Below are positions 53,368 to 62,914 of a stretch of 64,000 nucleotides of DNA, piece after piece; position 1 is the stretch's first letter; each line of letters opens with the position of its first letter. Made by a program: the position numbers and the translations under genes. Location of the stretch: NCBI RefSeq assembly GCF_030161115.1, contig NZ_BSPQ01000005.1, positions 248,001-312,000 of the forward strand. The letters run 5' to 3'. The notes beneath the pieces are model-generated. The model did no database searches and was not told where the DNA came from. It saw only the letters and a list, made by a program, of their open reading frames with translations. This stretch comes from Psychromonas marina. Lineage in GTDB: Bacteria > Pseudomonadota > Gammaproteobacteria > Enterobacterales > Psychromonadaceae.

Positions 53368-53736
53368 TTAGTTAACTGAATTAGCCGCATCAATCAACAA
53401 TGACATCATCAATTCTGAAGCGCCAATATGTGGGGCAACTTTAATGTCAATCTCTGGGAATTGTTGTTGAGCTTCCTCTACATGTTCAGGGATATCGGTG
53501 GTGACGTGTAGACCTGAATTAAGGAAGTAAGGCAGCACGGTAATTGAGGTTGCTCCCTGCTTGATGCAAGTTTCTACCGCTGTCGCAATGGCGGGGTTAG
53601 CTATCTCTAAAAAACCAGCCTCAAAGACCTGATATTGATCTGCACAAGTTGCTTTTAGTTTTTGTGCTAACACAACGACTTCATCGTTGGATTTTTTGCG
53701 ACGACTTCCGTGTGCAATGAGTAATAGTGCTTTCAT
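53368..53736 (-). CDS. CbiX/SirB-like sirohydrochlorin chelatase family protein
   Basis: The protein has 122 residues from the ATG at 53736 (MKALLLIAHGSRRKKSNDEV). The metal-binding histidine is in AHGSR, and VLPYFLNSGLHVTTDIPEHV near residue 72 supplies the second histidine. These match the short CbiX-type chelatases that insert cobalt or iron into sirohydrochlorin. No sirohaem or cobalamin genes are adjacent, so the metal is not known. If iron, it would serve sirohaem for nitrite or sulfite reductase, which would fit the FNT context 6 kb away. Confidence 0.9.
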   Translation of the reverse strand: MKALLLIAHGSRRKKSNDEVVVLAQKLKATCADQYQVFEAGFLEIANPAIATAVETCIKQGATSITVLPYFLNSGLHVTTDIPEHVEEAQQQFPEIDIKVAPHIGASELMMSLLIDAANSVN

Positions 53737-53800
53737 TGGTGTATTCCATATTATCGTTTTTATCGGAGTGTTTATATTCATAATAGCTAGGCGTTATTGT

Positions 53801-54016
53801 TTATATCCAGCCTAATCGCCACTGTTTTTTATCTTTCAAATCACGCCAATTAATCTCATATTGATGCTGATTAATGACCGCTTCAATAATACATTCAATC
53901 ACATTTTGTTGTTCATCAAATTTGACCTTAGTTATAACAAAATGCTTCTCTTTATTGATCACAGTAGCTTTGGTCCATTTACTATGAAGTAGTGCTTTTG
54001 GAGATATCTTATTCAT
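53801..54016 (-). CDS. TIGR02450-type small Trp-rich protein
   Basis: The protein is 71 residues from the ATG at 54016 (MNKISPKALLHSKWTKATVI). KEKHFVITKVKFDEQ and YEINWRDLKDKKQWRLGW are the landmarks of the small TIGR02450 Trp-rich family found in marine gammaproteobacteria and cyanobacteria. Function is unknown. It is encoded 64 bp upstream of the CbiX-like gene on the same strand. GGGAAAGTG before the ATG may serve as ribosome binding site. Confidence 0.87.
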   Translation of the reverse strand: MNKISPKALLHSKWTKATVINKEKHFVITKVKFDEQQNVIECIIEAVINQHQYEINWRDLKDKKQWRLGWI

Positions 54017-54096
54017 CACTTTCCCGTTCAACTAGTGTGTTACTAACACTACGTTTGTAAGGTTAAATAAGATCAACATATTGCGTGCTTTAACGA

Positions 54097-55584
54097 CTAT
54101 TTTTTCTCAGCAGGATCAATTTTTTGATTGCTCTGTTGTGACTGCTCTTCGATCATGCTCTCTTCACTGTCAGCACACATATAAGCACGGCTTGAGCAGA
54201 AGGGGGTCAATGGCAGTGCTGAGTTCATCGGTTGTTCATCCTCTGCCTCGATGGCTGATGAGGTTGGCTGTAAGCGATTTAAAATACGTTGTGCCCAGAG
54301 CCAGGCGATGATGCCAAATAAAATGGAACCAACAGCTTGCCCCATTACAACACCGAGTGCGCCATACCACTGCCCACCAAAATAGACAAATGGAATGGTA
54401 CCGATAGTCGCTTTACCAATATTCATGATAGTTGAGGTGGTCGGGTAACCTAGGTTGTTAAAGGCTGCGTTTGCAATGTATAGGATGCCGTTAAATATAA
54501 AGGTTATACATAACCAAGTGCTATAAAAACTGATCAGTTCTGCCGCGTCACCTTGAGCGCTAAAGACCTGAATAATTTGAGCTTGTAGCAGGAATATAAT
54601 CAGTGCCATTGCTGCGACATAACAGGCGGTAAACTGCGTGGCGCGTTTCATTGTAATGCTAACCCTATCATGTAAATTTGCACCGAAATTCTGTCCGATA
54701 ATAGGACCAACTGCACCAGACATCGCAAAGATCATCCCAAATGCAACCGGCAATAAACGCCCCACAATTGCCCAACCAGCTACATAACCATCACCAAAGG
54801 AGGCGATCATCATGGTGACATAGGCGTTACCAATTGGGGTGGCTACATTGGTGATCATTGCCGGAAAAGCAACATTGAAGATCTCTTTTTGATCGGCGAT
54901 CCATGCTTGATAATTGAAACGACCTAGTAACTGGTGGATGTGCACAATGCCATAGAGTGCAACCCAAGCGACTGCAAAACGCGAGATCACTGATGCGATT
55001 GCCGCGCCATGTAACCCCCAATTAAAACCGAAGATAAAGATCGGATCTAAAATCGCATTGACCGCACCGCCTGCCAAGGTGGAATACATCGCGCGCTTAG
55101 CGTCACCAACTGAACGTAAAGCGGCACCGGCGCCCATTGCGATGGCTAATATCGGCAGCGAAGGTAATAAAATGCGTAGATAACTCACCGCAAAAGCGTG
55201 TGTTTCCCCTTTTGCACCGATCATCGCGACTAATTCCGGTGTGAAAACCCAAGCTAGTGCTGCAAACATTGAGCTAATAATAAAGCCGGTAACAAGAATG
55301 TTAATCACTAATCGACGTGCTTTTTCTCGATTTTGTTGGCCGATCGCGCGTGCGACTAAGGCGCTCATTGATATCGATAAACCGATCGAAATGGAGGTGG
55401 TGAAAAAAGCGATCGTACCCGCATAACCCACTGCAGCAGCAAGTTCAGTTTCACCAATCAAACTGATAAAGAAGAGATCTGCAAGATCGACCAGAAATAG
55501 TGCGGTTAATCCAATGGCATTTGTTGATGACATGACTACGATATGACGAAAAATATTGCCACTAACAAACTTGCCTTTTTGCAT
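54097..55584 (-). CDS. MATE-family multidrug/Na+ efflux transporter
   Basis: The 495-residue protein has twelve hydrophobic helices in two pseudo-symmetric halves. Landmarks include DLADLFFISLIGETELAAAV near residue 32, GAALRSVGDAKRAMYSTLAGG near 147, PIFIFGFNWGLHGAAIASV and NNLGYPTTSTIMNIG. This fits MatE exporters that drive cationic drugs with Na+ or H+. The tail after the last helix (about residue 445 onward) is an unusual 50-residue hydrophilic extension (SSAIEAEDEQPMNS; ESMIEEQSQQSNQK). The gene is divergent from the LRR-kinase gene. Confidence 0.93.
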   Translation of the reverse strand: MQKGKFVSGNIFRHIVVMSSTNAIGLTALFLVDLADLFFISLIGETELAAAVGYAGTIAFFTTSISIGLSISMSALVARAIGQQNREKARRLVINILVTGFIISSMFAALAWVFTPELVAMIGAKGETHAFAVSYLRILLPSLPILAIAMGAGAALRSVGDAKRAMYSTLAGGAVNAILDPIFIFGFNWGLHGAAIASVISRFAVAWVALYGIVHIHQLLGRFNYQAWIADQKEIFNVAFPAMITNVATPIGNAYVTMMIASFGDGYVAGWAIVGRLLPVAFGMIFAMSGAVGPIIGQNFGANLHDRVSITMKRATQFTACYVAAMALIIFLLQAQIIQVFSAQGDAAELISFYSTWLCITFIFNGILYIANAAFNNLGYPTTSTIMNIGKATIGTIPFVYFGGQWYGALGVVMGQAVGSILFGIIAWLWAQRILNRLQPTSSAIEAEDEQPMNSALPLTPFCSSRAYMCADSEESMIEEQSQQSNQKIDPAEKK

Positions 55585-55847
55585 CGCAAATATCCATTTT
55601 TAATTATTATTAGGGGAATTGTCTGTGAGGTAATGTTTACCTTGAGCTGTGAAGTATGGAATAAGTTCTTTTTTCTGACAAGGTAAATACTGGTTATCAT
55701 TAACATTTTAAAGCGTTGGCACTCAAATAAAGCGATGTTGTATGGTGCCTTTTTATTCGCGGGTAATAGAGAAAGTACTTTGATTGATCGTGACGTTAGA
55801 TTTAAACTGCCCCTATTATATGGCATCAATTAGAAAAGGTTTTCAAT

Positions 55848-57077
55848 TTGCATACTCTCTCTCAGCTAAACGCCGGCGAACTTAACGGCATCAAACGACT
55901 CTCTCTGTCTGAAAATATAAGTGAATTTCCAATGGCGATATTGTCCTTGGCTGATTCACTTGAAGTGCTAGATCTTTCTGATAATAAATTATCCAGCTTA
56001 CCTACTGAGATTGCCCAATTAAGCAAACTTAAAATAATATTTGCTTCGAATAACTGTTTTACAGTATTGCCTGAAGCATTAGGTGCATGTCCAAGCTTAG
56101 AGATGGTCGGGTTTAAGTCTAATCAAATTAAGTGTGTGCCTGAAGCTGCGCTACCTGCAAAGTTACGCTGGTTAATTTTAACCGATAACCATATCGAAGT
56201 ATTACCCGAAAGTTTAGGTGAGCGTCCTCGATTACAAAAACTAGCCTTAGCGGGTAATCGCTTAACCACGCTACCGACGACAATGCATAAGTTAGAAAAC
56301 CTTGAGCTACTAAGGCTATCTGCTAATCAATTAACAGAATGTCCAGAGCAAGTGTTGGATCTGCCTAAATTAGCTTGGTTTGCTTTTGCAGGGAACCCAT
56401 TTTGTAAATCCGATGTGGTTATTGAATCGGTGCCAAGTATTGCTTCATCAAGTTACACATTAAAAAATATTTTAGGGCAGGGAGCATCTGGGGTTATTTA
56501 CCGAGCAAGTTGGAACAGATCTCAAGCGGATCTTTCTGAGTATCAATTCCCAGAACAAATTGCGGTTAAGGTTTTTAAAGGAGAAGTAACCAGTGACGGT
56601 TATCCACAGGATGAGCTGCAAGCTTGCCTGAAAGTGGGAAATCATACTAATTTAGTACAATCTTTAGCGCAGGTAGAGGCGCCAGATACACTCTCTTTGA
56701 TCATGGCGTTGATTCCTGCTCATTATAAAAATTTAGGCTTGCCGCCCTGTTTACAGAGTTGCACAAGAGATAGGTTTACTGATGATTTCAGTTTGAGCGC
56801 AAAGCAGATAACAAAGATGGTCACCCAGATGACGGCGGTATTTGATCATTTACATGATAATCAAGTTTGTCATGGTGATCTCTACGCACACAACACCTTG
56901 TTTGATGAACAGGCGAATATAATTGTCGGCGACTTTGGTGCTGCTTCGATGTACCACATGTTAACTGCAGCCCAACAGCTAAAGGTAAAACAGATTGAAT
57001 CTCGTGCGCTGCAGTATTTTATTGATGATCTACTCAGTGTTTGCTCTGATTCGGGTTTTTTAAATCCACTAAAATAG
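55848..57077 (+). CDS. Leucine-rich-repeat protein kinase
   Basis: The 409-residue protein starts at TTG 55848, the only start in the open frame. Residues 10-190 hold about seven leucine-rich repeats (LEVLDLSDNKLSSLPTEI; LQKLALAGNRLTTLPTTM). Residues 203-400 form a Hanks-type kinase: LGQGASGVIYRA (209-220), K241 in AVKVF, HGDLYAHNTLF with D344 and N349, and GDFGAAS with D362. HGD replaces the usual HRD, and no clear APE motif follows. There is no signal peptide or membrane segment, so it is cytoplasmic. Similar LRR-kinases are sporadic in marine gammaproteobacteria. Substrates are unknown; the nearby phosphatase-kinase fusion is a separate gene about 7 kb away. Confidence 0.92.
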   Translation: MHTLSQLNAGELNGIKRLSLSENISEFPMAILSLADSLEVLDLSDNKLSSLPTEIAQLSKLKIIFASNNCFTVLPEALGACPSLEMVGFKSNQIKCVPEAALPAKLRWLILTDNHIEVLPESLGERPRLQKLALAGNRLTTLPTTMHKLENLELLRLSANQLTECPEQVLDLPKLAWFAFAGNPFCKSDVVIESVPSIASSSYTLKNILGQGASGVIYRASWNRSQADLSEYQFPEQIAVKVFKGEVTSDGYPQDELQACLKVGNHTNLVQSLAQVEAPDTLSLIMALIPAHYKNLGLPPCLQSCTRDRFTDDFSLSAKQITKMVTQMTAVFDHLHDNQVCHGDLYAHNTLFDEQANIIVGDFGAASMYHMLTAAQQLKVKQIESRALQYFIDDLLSVCSDSGFLNPLK

Positions 57078-57170
57078 ATCAGCTATTTTTGTAATTGTTA
57101 TAAGATCATTAAAAAAGCCATTATCAACATCTGCTGATAATGGCTTTATCGTTTTTAGTCTTTTGCTAAA

Positions 57171-58337
57171 TTAGTGTGCTAATACTTTTGCATGTCCTTT
57201 AATTACATCGGTCATCTCTGTAACTTCTTTAAGTACTGTTACTGAACCTTCAACGACCTCTTTGACGATATCTAAGTTTTTATTGATATCTGAAGCGACG
57301 GTTGTTTGCTCCTCTGCCGCAGATGCAATTTGATAATTCATATCAGAGATATGTTGCACTTTTTCAACGATACCCGCTAATTTGCTACCAGCCTGGGTCA
57401 CTTGGTTTACACCCACATCAGCCTCTTTAACACTTTTTTCCATTAAGCTTACTGCATCTTGTGCACTGGTTTGTAGCTGTTCGATCATGCCTTGAATTTC
57501 TACTGTCGCATCCTGAGTTCGTTTGGCCAAATTACGTACTTCATCTGCAACTACGGCGAATCCGCGTCCTGCTTCACCTGCGCGTGCCGCTTCAATTGCT
57601 GCATTTAATGCTAATAAATTTGTTTGTTCTGAAATGCTGCGGATCGTATCAACAACACTGCCGATCCCTTCAACTTTAATCTCTACGCTATTAACGGCAT
57701 CTGAGGACGCGCCAATATTACTTGATAGTGAATTAATAGAGGTGATAGTCGCATCAACAAATTGGCTACCCTCTTGTGCAACATCTGATGCCTCTGTGGT
57801 AGAAGCTGAAGCGCTCGTTGCATTGTTAGATACTTCTCTAACCGTTGCGGTCATCTCATTCATTGCTGTCGCTAATTGTTCAATTTGACCAAACTCTTCT
57901 TCCATAGAGTCATTAATGAGCTCCATACAAACGCCTAAATGTTCACTCACTTCAGTTAATGCAGCGACTTCTTTTTTCTGATTTTCAGCATGAAGCTCTG
58001 ATTCAGCTATTTTCGCACATAATAGATCGATCACTTCTCTCATCTCATTATTAGGAACCGATTTTGCGTATTCAGAAAGGGTGTTGTTAGTCAGTGCCGC
58101 AGATATTTTATTTTTAGTCTCTTTAATCTGCTTTTTTTGTAAAAAAGCAGCAAGATATATGATCACGGCAAAACAACCTAAAAACAGGATATTTAATAGC
58201 AACTCATCACTATTATTACTGATTGTATTTTTTACAATAAATAACAATGCACCCAAAGCGAGTAAAATTGAGGCTTTACTGTTAATAGAGAGAGAGAAAG
58301 TTTTTTGTATTAGGTTTGATTGTTCAGGTTGAGACAT
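57171..58337 (-). CDS. Methyl-accepting chemotaxis protein without large periplasmic sensor
   Basis: The ATG at 58337 follows GGGTGCC; an earlier ATG (58349) lacks a ribosome binding site. The 388-residue protein has two adjacent hydrophobic helices near residues 25-75 with only a short loop between. A long coiled coil follows, with the signalling tip NLLALNAAIEAARAGE, then GRGFAVVADEVRNLAKRT. The tip contacts CheA and CheW. With almost no periplasmic domain it probably senses membrane or cytoplasmic cues. Glu/Gln pairs for methylation are visible in the coil. No che genes are near. Confidence 0.92.
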   Translation of the reverse strand: MSQPEQSNLIQKTFSLSINSKASILLALGALLFIVKNTISNNSDELLLNILFLGCFAVIIYLAAFLQKKQIKETKNKISAALTNNTLSEYAKSVPNNEMREVIDLLCAKIAESELHAENQKKEVAALTEVSEHLGVCMELINDSMEEEFGQIEQLATAMNEMTATVREVSNNATSASASTTEASDVAQEGSQFVDATITSINSLSSNIGASSDAVNSVEIKVEGIGSVVDTIRSISEQTNLLALNAAIEAARAGEAGRGFAVVADEVRNLAKRTQDATVEIQGMIEQLQTSAQDAVSLMEKSVKEADVGVNQVTQAGSKLAGIVEKVQHISDMNYQIASAAEEQTTVASDINKNLDIVKEVVEGSVTVLKEVTEMTDVIKGHAKVLAH

Positions 58338-58538
58338 ATTGGCACCCATTATTTTAAATAAAGTCCTTGATCAAAAGAGATAGCTACACTTTTTTTGATT
58401 AAGTCGAATATAGATTTAGGTGAGTTTAAAACGATTTGAGGTAAACAAGTAGTGAACCTTCACAATAACAAACAGAACTGTGAAGGTTCGCCAAACTATA
58501 TGTTATTTATATCTTTTAGTGTTAAAAAGTGACACTTT

Positions 58539-60041
58539 TTAAGTGTTCCAGTAAACGGGTTTAAGCAATGCTTGTTGTTTCGATTGTTGCAGGGCATTTA
58601 GCAAAGAGTCTTGTTTACGTTTTATCCATGTTAAATATTCTGACTGTAAGTCCTTATCTTCTTCATCATGCGCAATTTCAGAAATTAAATTAAGCATCGA
58701 AAACTCATCTAACCCCTGCTTTATATCTAACCAAGGAGAACGAAAAGCATCACTCTTTTGTTTTGAAAAAACATTCCCAAGGCTGAGCCCGGTTAATAAG
58801 TTGCTTTCTAGCAAACCCTGACAAGCCAAAAACTGTTTTACCGTAAACTCATCACTATTTTGCATAATATGATTAATTTCGCCCCAAGCATTGGATAAAT
58901 TTTTATTAGAGAAGCTTTTCACTCCATTATCTTTTTCACTTAAGAAAGAGTTTTTCTCTAGTTGTATTAGCCATTCTGTGAACGTTAATACGAACTGGCA
59001 GTATCGACTTGATGTTAATACCTCGATCACTGATTCTCTACTTGGTAGAGCTTCTTGTTGTTGTTTCAATTGCTTAACAACAGATTTTGACTTCGATAAT
59101 TTACGCAGGTAGTAAGCTCTATTTTCTAATAATCTTGCTTGAGTGATATATTCATCTAACCATGAAAAGGTGCGCGCTAACCAATGCAGGTCTTCAATCC
59201 AAGGCGCTTTTTTGAGGCGTTCTACTTCTGCCTTGAAGATAATAATGTTTTGATGGAGAAACTTAACGCCTTTTAATAATTCATTAAGTGCTTCAACCTG
59301 CTGACCCTCAATGTAACAGTTCTCATGATATTGGATCTGTTTCAAACCATGTTGTAGGTTGATCAATAATGCTTGCTGAATAGATTGATTTTCAGTGATG
59401 TGAGAGTGGCTAAGTGGCTTAACGTTGAATGTTGCATTATCTGCAAGCATATAGCCACGTTGTGCCTTACTCACATTACCCAAGCGCACGCCTGGTAAAA
59501 GTGCTATCTCACGACCTAATATAAACAGCTGCTGTTCATCACCCTTCACTAATTCAAGCTCAATTTCACATAATGAAATTTTGCCCTGATTGGTTTCAAT
59601 GAAGCCTGTATCGTAAGCGACTTCAATTAAAGTATCGCCTGCTATCTCAATTAGCCATGTTTGGCGTTCAAAGTCAGTACTAAAAATAGGGGTTAATGCG
59701 TGCTCTAATTGTTGAATATCACAATTTATAGGCCAAATTTTCTCTGGAAAACGTGCTAATTCTGGACGTAACCCTTCAATTGGTTCGTTATATTCAGGAC
59801 GTTGGTGAAGTCCACCAATCACACGACCAGCTGTTTTAATCGTCTGAACTGACTTTCCATCACAACTACGGACACGTAATCCCATATCAAATTGGCGTAG
59901 TTTACGATCCACTGTATCGAAGTAGACATTGTGTAAAAACTGCGCTTTACTGGAAATACAGTGGAATTTATTGAGTGTTTTATGTAATTCATTTGCAAAT
60001 TTTGCATTGAAAATAAACTTTAATTCTATTTCTACTTCCAT
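58539..60041 (-). CDS. ygiF: CYTH-CHAD inorganic triphosphatase YgiF
   Basis: The 500-residue protein starts with a CYTH domain: EVEIELKF (ExExK motif, residues 2-9), VYFDTVDRKLRQFDMGLRVR near 40, and further Glu/Arg pairs to residue 200. A helical CHAD domain follows (residues 215-500, with HQNIIIFKAEVERLKK and YLRKL). E. coli YgiF is an inorganic triphosphatase; CHAD domains bind polyphosphate. The gene is divergent from the DUF47-pit phosphate uptake operon, which suggests a joint role in phosphate or polyphosphate balance (inference). Confidence 0.93.
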   Translation of the reverse strand: MEVEIELKFIFNAKFANELHKTLNKFHCISSKAQFLHNVYFDTVDRKLRQFDMGLRVRSCDGKSVQTIKTAGRVIGGLHQRPEYNEPIEGLRPELARFPEKIWPINCDIQQLEHALTPIFSTDFERQTWLIEIAGDTLIEVAYDTGFIETNQGKISLCEIELELVKGDEQQLFILGREIALLPGVRLGNVSKAQRGYMLADNATFNVKPLSHSHITENQSIQQALLINLQHGLKQIQYHENCYIEGQQVEALNELLKGVKFLHQNIIIFKAEVERLKKAPWIEDLHWLARTFSWLDEYITQARLLENRAYYLRKLSKSKSVVKQLKQQQEALPSRESVIEVLTSSRYCQFVLTFTEWLIQLEKNSFLSEKDNGVKSFSNKNLSNAWGEINHIMQNSDEFTVKQFLACQGLLESNLLTGLSLGNVFSKQKSDAFRSPWLDIKQGLDEFSMLNLISEIAHDEEDKDLQSEYLTWIKRKQDSLLNALQQSKQQALLKPVYWNT

Positions 60042-60200
60042 AATTTCTTTGATAAACCTATATACTGAGTATGTTTAAGCGGTGAATACCTAATAATTTT
60101 ATGAATTATACTAAATTCAGGTTCAATTGTGTTGAAAAGAAAGTTAACATGCGCCGCATATTTGTTGTTCAATTTGATCACTTAAATAATAGGGTACATT

Positions 60201-60881
60201 ATGCCAGTTAATTCAATTTTTGGAGTTTTTGCTAAATCTCCAATTAAACCAATTCAGATGCATATCGATAAAGTTGCTGCTTGCAGTGAATTATTAATTT
60301 CATTTTTTCATGCTAGTGCGAAACCTGATTGGGTTGAAGCTGAAAAAATACGTAAGCAGATATCAACACTTGAAAAAGAAGCGGATGAACTTAAACGTGA
60401 ATTACGTTTAACTTTACCAAAAGGTTTATTCATGCCAATTGATCGTTCAGATTTAATTGAATTGGTAAACCGTCAAGACAAAATTGCAAATACTACGAAA
60501 GATATTGCAGGGCGCATTTATGGACGCCAGTTACAAATACCAAGTGAAATATTTACTGATTTCATGGCTTACGTGCAACGCTGCGTAGATGCAGTTAAAC
60601 AAGCGCGTAAAGCAATTAATGAATTAGATGAACTACTTGAGACAGGCTTTAAGGGACGTGAAGTTGATATTGTTACTTTAATGATTGAAGAGCTAGAAAG
60701 TATCGAAGACGATACCGACTCTCTTCAAATTCGCTTACGTCGTCATCTATTAGCTGTAGAGCAACACTATAACCCAGTGGATGTGATGTTCCTTTATCAG
60801 ATCCTTGAGTGGGTTGGCCAATTAGCAGATCATTCTGAACTAATTGGTACACAGCTTGAGCTTATTCTTGCTCGTTCATAA
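60201..60881 (+). CDS. TIGR00153/DUF47 PhoU-like protein (Pit accessory)
   Basis: The 226-residue all-helical protein matches TIGR00153. It begins SIFGVFAKSPIKPIQMHIDK; RSDLIELVNRQDKIANTTKD near residue 75 and YQILEWVGQLADHSELIG at the end are conserved. The family is a PhoU relative nearly always encoded next to Pit transporters and thought to modulate them. It lies 19 bp upstream of the pit gene, so they form an operon. No Pho box was recognised upstream. Confidence 0.93.
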   Translation: MPVNSIFGVFAKSPIKPIQMHIDKVAACSELLISFFHASAKPDWVEAEKIRKQISTLEKEADELKRELRLTLPKGLFMPIDRSDLIELVNRQDKIANTTKDIAGRIYGRQLQIPSEIFTDFMAYVQRCVDAVKQARKAINELDELLETGFKGREVDIVTLMIEELESIEDDTDSLQIRLRRHLLAVEQHYNPVDVMFLYQILEWVGQLADHSELIGTQLELILARS

Positions 60882-60900
60882 TATTCACTAGGAGTTAAAC

Positions 60901-62166
60901 ATGGATATTTTAGCAGTTCACGGCGAAACACTTGTTATTTTCGCCGCTGTTGTAGGTTTTTTAATGGCTTGGGGTATTGGTGCAAATGATGTTGCCAATG
61001 CAATGGGTACATCGGTTGGTTCAAAAGCACTAACCATTAAACAAGCGATCATCATTGCGATGATCTTTGAATTTGCTGGTGCATACTTAGCGGGTGGTGA
61101 AGTTACTTCAACCATTCGTAAGGGTATAATCGACGCTAGCTTCTATATTGAGCAGCCAGAGTTATTGGTGTTTGGTATGACTGCGGCGTTATTAGCGGCG
61201 GGTACTTGGTTAATTATTGCCTCTTATTACGGTTGGCCGGTATCAACAACGCATTCTATTGTAGGCGCGATTGTTGGTTTCTCTGCCGTTGGCGTAGGCA
61301 TGGACAGTGTTACTTGGTCTGCTGTAGGTGGTATCGTAGGTAGCTGGATAATTACTCCGCTAATCTCTGGTATTATCGCTTACTTCATATTTATGAGTTC
61401 GCAAAAACTGATCTTTAATACTAAAAATCCGATTGATAATGCTAAGCGTTATGTACCTTTATACATGTTTTTAGCAGGTTTTGTAATGTCGTTAGTTACG
61501 ATTGTTAAAGGCCTAAAACATGTGGGTTTACACTTCTCAATGCCTGATGCATTACTTTTAGCAGCTGCTATGGGTGTCGGTGTTGCCGTTATTGGTAAAG
61601 TGTTTATTAATCGTATTAAGATTGATCCTAAAGCCGATAAAAAAATGCACTTTGCGAATGTAGAGAAAATTTTTGCGGTATTAATGATTGTAACTGCGTG
61701 TGCGATGGCTTTTGCCCATGGTTCAAATGATGTTGCAAATGCAATTGGTCCATTGGCTGCAGTAGTTAGTATTGTTGGTCATAATGGCGAAATCGTTGAG
61801 AAAGCTGAACTTGCATGGTGGATTTTACCACTAGGTGGTGTTGGTATTATCTTAGGTCTGGCTATCTTTGGTAAACGTGTAATGGCAACTATCGGTACTG
61901 GTATTACGCATTTAACGCCAAGTCGTGGTTTTGCTGCTGAGTTAGCTGCTGCTTCAACGGTAGTAATTGCATCGGGTACCGGTCTTCCTATCTCTACAAC
62001 ACAAACATTGGTTGGTGCTGTATTAGGTGTAGGTATGGCACGTGGTATTGCCGCGTTAAACTTAGGTGTCGTACGTAACATCGTTGTATCGTGGGTAGTT
62101 ACACTGCCTGTTGGTGCTGGTTTGTCGATCGTATTCTTCTACCTACTAAAAGCAATGTTTAGCTAA
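60901..62166 (+). CDS. PiT-family inorganic phosphate transporter
   Basis: The 421-residue protein has about ten hydrophobic helices and the duplicated PiT signature: GANDVANAMGTSVGSKAL near residue 27 and GSNDVANAIGPLAAV near 274. GWPVSTTHSIVGAIVG and GLPISTTQTLVGAVLG are the paired second motifs. It imports phosphate (as metal phosphate) driven by H+ or Na+. It is the second gene of the DUF47-pit operon and is followed by a strong terminator. Confidence 0.96.
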   Translation: MDILAVHGETLVIFAAVVGFLMAWGIGANDVANAMGTSVGSKALTIKQAIIIAMIFEFAGAYLAGGEVTSTIRKGIIDASFYIEQPELLVFGMTAALLAAGTWLIIASYYGWPVSTTHSIVGAIVGFSAVGVGMDSVTWSAVGGIVGSWIITPLISGIIAYFIFMSSQKLIFNTKNPIDNAKRYVPLYMFLAGFVMSLVTIVKGLKHVGLHFSMPDALLLAAAMGVGVAVIGKVFINRIKIDPKADKKMHFANVEKIFAVLMIVTACAMAFAHGSNDVANAIGPLAAVVSIVGHNGEIVEKAELAWWILPLGGVGIILGLAIFGKRVMATIGTGITHLTPSRGFAAELAAASTVVIASGTGLPISTTQTLVGAVLGVGMARGIAALNLGVVRNIVVSWVVTLPVGAGLSIVFFYLLKAMFS

Positions 62167-62188
62167 GTAAGTTGGTTAATCGTGAAAA

Positions 62189-62215
62189 AGAAAGAGAGCT
62201 GCGGCTCTCTTTTTT
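62189..62215 (+). terminator. Intrinsic terminator of the DUF47-pit operon
   Basis: GAGAGC-TGCG-GCTCTC within A and T runs, 23 bp past the pit stop codon. Confidence 0.9.
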
Positions 62216-62289
62216 GTTATTAGTGCTTTTTCTTATTTTTAATTGCTTTAAAATAAATACTGTCTTTATTATTGGTAACAGGTGAACCC

Positions 62290-62898
62290 TTGAACAAAAT
62301 TAAAATTCTATTTGCAACGCTCTTTCTGACACTGTCTATGAATAGCTTTGCTGAAGTTCGTTACATCAGTGATGATGTCTTTATTTATCTACACTCAGGT
62401 CCTGGTCTGGATTACCGTATTACTGGCACGCTTAAAGTAGGCACTGAAGTTAATACGTTAAAGTATGATGAGAAAACCAAATTCATGCAGGTTAAAGCAT
62501 CTACCGGTAGAACAGGATGGATGAAGGTTTCTGAGTTACAAAAAACCTTACCAGCAAAAAATCTACTGCCAACGGTGCAAGCGCAGTTAAAAGTAGCAAA
62601 TGATAAATTAACGACTATAGCGGAAGAAAATACAGCAAGTCTTGTTGAAAAAGAGCAAATTTTTCAAGAGCAAACCACGCTAGTTGATAATTTAAATCAG
62701 GAAAAGTCTTTATTACAAAAAGAGATTTTAGATCTTAAAGCACGTAATTTAGAGTTAGATCTATTACAAGAGACAAAAGAGTCGCGTATTCAGATGCAGT
62801 GGTTATTGAATGGTGGTGGTGTTTTGTTTTTTGGTCTGATTATTGGCCTGCTTATTCCGTTTTTACCACGTCGTAAAAAACGTACTGATAACTGGTAA
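62290..62898 (+). CDS. ygiM: YgiM-like SH3-domain membrane protein (TIGR04211)
   Basis: A TTG at 62290, just after AGGTGAACCC, gives a 202-residue protein that starts with a clear signal peptide (NKIKILFATLFLTLSMNSFA). A bacterial SH3 domain follows (FIYLHSGPGLDYRITGTLKV; MQVKASTGRTGWMKVSEL). A coiled coil spans residues 85-160. A C-terminal transmembrane helix (LLNGGGVLFFGLIIGLLIPF) and a basic RRKKR tail complete it. This is the E. coli YgiM architecture. The SH3 domain would lie in the periplasm near peptidoglycan; function is unknown. Confidence 0.92.
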   Translation: MNKIKILFATLFLTLSMNSFAEVRYISDDVFIYLHSGPGLDYRITGTLKVGTEVNTLKYDEKTKFMQVKASTGRTGWMKVSELQKTLPAKNLLPTVQAQLKVANDKLTTIAEENTASLVEKEQIFQEQTTLVDNLNQEKSLLQKEILDLKARNLELDLLQETKESRIQMQWLLNGGGVLFFGLIIGLLIPFLPRRKKRTDNW

Positions 62899-62914
62899 GC
62901 AAAGATAAACGTTT

